Positions 60,283 through 64,000 of a stretch of DNA of 64,000 nt are shown piece after piece (within the stretch, counting starts at the first letter, position 1; every line of letters begins with the position of its first letter). The notes beneath the pieces were generated by a model that did not search any database, was not told the origin of the DNA, and worked only from the letters and a program-made list of their open reading frames with translations. This DNA is from Sulfurovum sp. (GTDB lineage Bacteria > Campylobacterota > Campylobacteria > Campylobacterales > Sulfurovaceae). The position numbers and the translations under genes are program-made. Location of the stretch: NCBI GenBank assembly GCA_020525365.1, contig JAIZOF010000001.1, positions 62,001 through 126,000 on the forward strand, read 5' to 3'.

Positions 60283-61000
60283 AGTTTTGATAAAAATGAT
60301 GCAAAATGATAAAGAGACAATATACAAAGTTTCATCCAAGCAAACTCTTCTTGCCGCACTCTATGAGATTAAAGAGACACAAAATGCATCACTTACCTTT
60401 AATGCGGGATGTCGTGCTTCTGTGTGTGGTACATGTGCCATGCGTGTTAATGGACGTGAAGTCTTGGCATGTGCATACAAACCCAAAGAAGGTGACTTTA
60501 TTGAACCTCTTGCCTATCATACTAAAGTACGTGATTTAAAAGTTGATAAACGCACTACACTTGATACGCTTGTTAAGGCTAAAGCGTGGTTGCATCATTA
60601 TAATGAAACCACACAGCTTACCCCAAAAGATGAATATCTTACTGAACGTCAAAGTGATTGTATTATGTGTGAAAGTTGTTATAGTGCATGTCCTGTTTTT
60701 GCTGTCAATTCTAATTTTATAGGTCCATTTGCACTCACACGTGCCTATCGTTATGTTGAAGACAGACGAGAAAAGTCCACTACATATATTATTGATGCTA
60801 TTCAAAACAATGGTGTATGGGATTGTACGCTTTGTGGAGAGTGCACAATAGCATGCCCTAAAGGCATTGATCCCAAAAATGATATTGTGATGTTAAGAAC
60901 AAAAAGTGTGCAACAAGGCTATAGTGATCCAAACTTTTCTTTCGGATTTGGTACACCTGATTTTGGGAGAGACTTTGGATTTGATCCAAGTACCGGATAA
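60275..61000 (+). CDS. sdhB: Succinate/fumarate oxidoreductase iron-sulfur subunit
   Basis: 241 residues. CRASVCGTCAMRVNGREVLAC binds a 2Fe-2S cluster and CIMCESCYSACP a 4Fe-4S cluster. CTLCGECTIACPKG has one cysteine more than the classic CxxxxxCxxxCPKG of 3Fe-4S sites, which suggests a second 4Fe-4S cluster, as in type E/Mfr enzymes. No membrane anchor or SdhE gene follows; leuC lies convergent directly after it. Confidence 0.92.
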   Translation: MDKVLIKMMQNDKETIYKVSSKQTLLAALYEIKETQNASLTFNAGCRASVCGTCAMRVNGREVLACAYKPKEGDFIEPLAYHTKVRDLKVDKRTTLDTLVKAKAWLHHYNETTQLTPKDEYLTERQSDCIMCESCYSACPVFAVNSNFIGPFALTRAYRYVEDRREKSTTYIIDAIQNNGVWDCTLCGECTIACPKGIDPKNDIVMLRTKSVQQGYSDPNFSFGFGTPDFGRDFGFDPSTG

Positions 61001-61031
61001 ATAGCTTGTGTAGAGATACTGATAAAAGAAA

Positions 61032-62315
61032 TTAAGAAAGATTTCTTGGATCAACAATTTTGCCAGCAATTGCTGATGCTGCGGCCACAGCAGAGTTGGC
61101 AAGGTATATTTCTGAGGTTCTCGCTCCCATACGACCAACAAAATTACGGTTGGTTGTTGCTACACAACGTTCATTGTCACCAAGAATTCCCATATACCCA
61201 CCAAGACAGGCACCGCAGGTTGGATTAGATACAACTGCACCTGCCTCGATGAGGATATCTAGTAGTCCCTCATGCTGTGCTTGGAGTAAGATTTTTTGTG
61301 TAGCAGGGGTAATAATCATACGGGTATGTTTTGCAACACGTTTGCCCTTTATAATTTCTGCAGCAATACGCAGGTCTTCAATACGCCCATTGGTACAACT
61401 TCCAATCATTACCTGATCAATCTTGAGATTATCTTTAGCTGCCTGTTCAATAGGCTTTCCATTACTTGGTAAAAATGGATAGGCAATAACAGGAGAGAGA
61501 TTTTCCATATTGATGGTAATTTCTTGAGAATAGATTGCATCTTTATCAGAATAATAAATCTTTGGTTTGGCACGTAGTTTTCCATTGATTTGAGTACGCT
61601 CATCAAGGTATTTTTGAGAGATCTTATCAATGGCAAAAATACCACTTTTGGCTCCTGCCTCAATTGCCATGTTACACATAGAGAAGCGATCTGCCATACC
61701 AAGATACTGCACACCATCCCCAGTAAATTCAATTGCTTTGTAGAGTGCTCCATCTACACCAAGAATACGAATCAATTCAAGAATAATATCTTTTCCATAA
61801 ATGTGCTTTCCAGGCTTACCAACTAGGTTAATCCTGATTGACTCTGGTACTTTAAACCAATTACCCCCAGTAATAATTGAGAAGGAGATATCAGTACTCC
61901 CCATTCCTGTTGAAAAGGCACCAAGTGCCCCATGTGTACAGGTATGCGAGTCTGCACCAATGATTATATCGCCTGGGATAACCAACCCTTTTTCGGGCAA
62001 CAATGCATGCTCTATTCCCATATCTTTTTCATCAAAGAAATACTTGAGATTGTGTTTGTAGGCAAACTCACGGCTAATTTTTGCTTGGTTGGCAGAAGCA
62101 ATATCTTTTGCTGGAATATAGTGATCCATTACGATAGCGAAACCATCTGGGTTAGCAAGTTCTTTTGATCCACTCTCTTCAAATGCCTTGATGGAGATTG
62201 GTGTAGTAATATCGTTTCCAATGGTCATATCGATTGGTACTCTAACAATTTCCCCTGCATAAACATCATATTTTGCATGCTCAGAAAAAATCTTTTCAGT
62301 AATGGTCTGTCCCAT
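61032..62315 (-). CDS. leuC: 3-isopropylmalate dehydratase large subunit (LeuC/HacA family)
   Basis: 427 residues from ATG 62,315. Isomerises isopropylmalate in leucine synthesis, with LeuD as small subunit (not in the window). GADSHTCTHGALGAF, MIGSCTNGR and NPTCGACLGGYMG hold the 4Fe-4S cysteines. The short archaeal/HacA-type length (about 420) means a homoaconitase role cannot be excluded. Extension to 62,339 lacks support. Confidence 0.9.
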   Translation of the reverse strand: MGQTITEKIFSEHAKYDVYAGEIVRVPIDMTIGNDITTPISIKAFEESGSKELANPDGFAIVMDHYIPAKDIASANQAKISREFAYKHNLKYFFDEKDMGIEHALLPEKGLVIPGDIIIGADSHTCTHGALGAFSTGMGSTDISFSIITGGNWFKVPESIRINLVGKPGKHIYGKDIILELIRILGVDGALYKAIEFTGDGVQYLGMADRFSMCNMAIEAGAKSGIFAIDKISQKYLDERTQINGKLRAKPKIYYSDKDAIYSQEITINMENLSPVIAYPFLPSNGKPIEQAAKDNLKIDQVMIGSCTNGRIEDLRIAAEIIKGKRVAKHTRMIITPATQKILLQAQHEGLLDILIEAGAVVSNPTCGACLGGYMGILGDNERCVATTNRNFVGRMGARTSEIYLANSAVAAASAIAGKIVDPRNLS

Positions 62316-62426
62316 AAAATATCCTTCAATCCATATCATAAAATTATATGAATTATAGCAAAATATATTTATGCCGATGGAAGGTTGTTGATCTTTTTTT
62401 AATTAAAGTAGAAAATATATTATTTC

Positions 62427-62502
62427 CTTTTTTTCCACTCTTTTTCAAATTTTTTACGCTTAATGAATGAGAGTTTCTCAACAAATATTTTTCCATCCAA
62501 AT
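62427..62502 (-). repeat. 76-bp inverted copy of the def 3' end
   Basis: Exact reverse complement of 55,911-55,986. It has no start codon or stop of its own and lies in the leuC-nosZ spacer. Confidence 0.9.
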
Positions 62503-62522
62503 ATTAAATAAGTGTTAAATTA

Positions 62523-62536
62523 TTGATTAAGATCAA
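62523..62536. promoter_or_regulatory. FNR/DNR-type box upstream of nosZ
   Basis: TTGAT-TAAG-ATCAA matches the Crp/Fnr-family consensus TTGAT-N4-ATCAA at every defined position, 137 bp before the nosZ ATG. Regulation by low oxygen or NO is the natural inference. Confidence 0.7.
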
Positions 62537-62672
62537 CTATATTTATTATTCTTATTGGTTATAATGAAGAGTTCGTAGCCATATATTACACAGTAAATAG
62601 CTTGAATATATGGATGAGAAAACAAAAGATTCAAATTATATTACATTAGTATAATTTTCTAAAGGAGGAGAA

Positions 62673-64000
62673 ATGAGTTATAAAGCTACTAAGACTATAT
62701 TGCTATTTCTTGGTTCCATATTGAGTATTTCTATACTTTTTGGCTCTGGTACCTTGGATGACGTAATGAAAAAGAGAGGATTGACACAGGTAGATATGCT
62801 TGCAGCCGCAAAGACATATACTCCTAGTGGAGGAAGAGACAAGTATATCGTCTTTAGTTCAGGGGGACAGTCTGGTCAGATTATGGTCTATGGTGTGCCT
62901 TCAATGAGGATTTTAAAGTATATTGGTGTCTTTACACCAGAACCTTGGCAGGGATGGGGGTTTGATGATGATACTAAGAAGGTACTTGCTCAAGGAAATA
63001 TTAGAGGTAAGAAAATTACATGGGGAGATACGCACCACCCAGCTATTTCAGAAACCAATGGAAAATATGATGGAAAATGGTTAGTAATTAATGATAAAGC
63101 TAACCCCAGAATTGCAGTAATTGACCTGAGTGACTTTGTTACTAAGCAAATTGTGGTTAACCCAGTCTTCAAGTCTGAGCATGGGGGATCATTTTTTACA
63201 CCCAATTCAGAGTATATTCTTGAAGCATGCCAATATGGTGCACCACTTGATAATAATTATCATCCAATTGAAGAGTATAAGGAGACATACAGGGGTGGTG
63301 TAACTGTATGGAAGTTTGATCATAAAAAAGGGAAAATTATCCCAGAAAAGTCTTTTACAATAGAAATGCCTCCTTATATGCAGGATCTTTCAGATGCAGG
63401 TAAAGCAATGAGTAATGGTTGGGGATTTACCAACTCTTTCAACTCTGAGATGTACACAGGAGGTATTGAGAAGGGGCTTCCTCCGTTTGAGGCAGGAACA
63501 AGTCGTAATGATACAGATTTTTTACATATGTATAATTGGAAAAAATTAGCTAAGCTTGCAAAGGATGATAAAAATGTTAAGATTATCAATGGTCATCGTG
63601 TAATTCCTATGGATGTGGCGATTAAAAATAATGCGCTTTTCCTTGTGCCTGAACCCAAATCACCTCATGGTGTAGACGTATCTCCTGATGGAAGATATAT
63701 TGTAGTATGTGGTAAACTTGATACACATGCAACGGTTTATGACTTTAAAAAGCTGATGAATGCAATCAAAAATAAAAAGTATGCGGGGAAAGATCCTTAT
63801 GGCATACCAATTCTTGATTTAAAGAAAACAACACATTGTCAGGCAGAACTTGGTCTTGGACCACTACATAACCAGTATGGAAAGAACTGGAAAAATGGTG
63901 AAATATATACCTCTTTGTATGTGGACTCACAAGTTGTCAAATGGAATTATAAAACATGTAAAGTAGAAGATAGACAGAATGTAAACTATAACATTGGTCA
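62673..64000 (+). CDS. nosZ: Nitrous-oxide reductase, N-terminal part (cut by window edge)
   Basis: 443 codons before the edge. NosZ reduces N2O to N2 in the periplasm with CuZ and CuA copper centres. The N-terminus MSYKATKTILLFLGSILSIS is a Sec-type signal without a twin arginine, typical of clade II enzymes. The beta-propeller carries copper-ligand histidines in GDTHHP, EHGGSFF and PHGVDVSPDG, and PLHNQYGKNW. The CuA domain lies beyond the edge. A strong AAAGGAGGAG site is 4 bp before the ATG. Confidence 0.95.
   Translation, partial: MSYKATKTILLFLGSILSISILFGSGTLDDVMKKRGLTQVDMLAAAKTYTPSGGRDKYIVFSSGGQSGQIMVYGVPSMRILKYIGVFTPEPWQGWGFDDDTKKVLAQGNIRGKKITWGDTHHPAISETNGKYDGKWLVINDKANPRIAVIDLSDFVTKQIVVNPVFKSEHGGSFFTPNSEYILEACQYGAPLDNNYHPIEEYKETYRGGVTVWKFDHKKGKIIPEKSFTIEMPPYMQDLSDAGKAMSNGWGFTNSFNSEMYTGGIEKGLPPFEAGTSRNDTDFLHMYNWKKLAKLAKDDKNVKIINGHRVIPMDVAIKNNALFLVPEPKSPHGVDVSPDGRYIVVCGKLDTHATVYDFKKLMNAIKNKKYAGKDPYGIPILDLKKTTHCQAELGLGPLHNQYGKNWKNGEIYTSLYVDSQVVKWNYKTCKVEDRQNVNYNIG

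Overview
The window is AT-rich bacterial DNA. From about 16.85 kb to the right edge it reads as an ordinary, densely packed chromosome of a Campylobacterota (epsilonproteobacterial) species, most like the Sulfurovum/Sulfurimonas group. Support for this: a ruvC-dnaA-dnaN origin region with TTATTCACA/TCATTCACA-type DnaA boxes, an rsmA-rnj pair whose RNase J has the long disordered N-terminus seen in Helicobacter, ThyX instead of ThyA, a Sec-type nitrous oxide reductase, and a methylmenaquinol-type SdhAB pair. The genus is an inference.

Layout. (1) 1-15,030 is a mosaic. Perfectly repeated blocks (1.0-kb, 1.1-kb and 0.3-kb classes) sit in both orientations inside sequence full of frameshifts. The underlying genes can still be read: a patatin-like phospholipase followed by tandem secreted proteins built from a signal peptide, a ricin-type beta-trefoil and several PPC (pre-peptidase C-terminal) repeats, plus a broken msrB. 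The error pattern (homopolymer indels, abrupt switches from perfect to noisy sequence, a fold-back near 7,117) suggests uncorrected long-read sequence joined to polished contigs more than natural decay. (2) 15,031-16,190 is the 5' two thirds of ilvD. It is followed by about 660 bp of unassigned AT-rich sequence and a globin gene cut off at its 3' end. (3) 16.85-26.5 kb holds a zinc-ribbon protein, a YgjP-type peptidase, a GMC dehydrogenase with its small subunit, rplT, rpmI, nrdA and purB. nrdA and the 3' end of purB each carry a perfect 126-bp tandem duplication. (4) 25.6-29.1 kb holds an RluA pseudouridine synthase, rlmN, a nucleoside phosphorylase-like gene and hisF, with two parS sites and one near-match. 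(5) 29.2-42.7 kb holds the rsmA-rnj-kpsF-rluB-rarA run, two glycine-zipper lipoproteins, lgt, an alanine symporter, purM, a HI0933-type flavoprotein and recJ. (6) 42.7-47.6 kb is the replication origin region: pyrG, dnaN, dnaA, ruvC. (7) 47.6-62.3 kb holds an L,D-transpeptidase, thyX, dgt, typA, tig, clpP, def, rpsU, purT, a VKOR-thioredoxin fusion, sdhAB and leuC. (8) A FNR-type box precedes nosZ, which runs off the right edge.

How the parts relate. The origin, the parS sites and replication or nucleotide genes (dnaA, dnaN, recJ, rarA, pyrG, thyX, dgt, nrdA, purB, purM, purT) lie together, so this is origin-proximal chromosome. Respiratory genes (sdhAB, nosZ) at the right share FNR-like boxes and point to anaerobic or microaerobic electron transport. 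A 76-bp exact inverted copy of the def 3' end lies 6.4 kb away, upstream of leuC and nosZ, and looks like the scar of a past inversion.

The most biologically novel content is the patatin plus beta-trefoil/PPC gene family at the left. Its present arrangement should not be trusted until the assembly is checked against raw reads. No tRNA, rRNA, CRISPR array or transposase was recognised.
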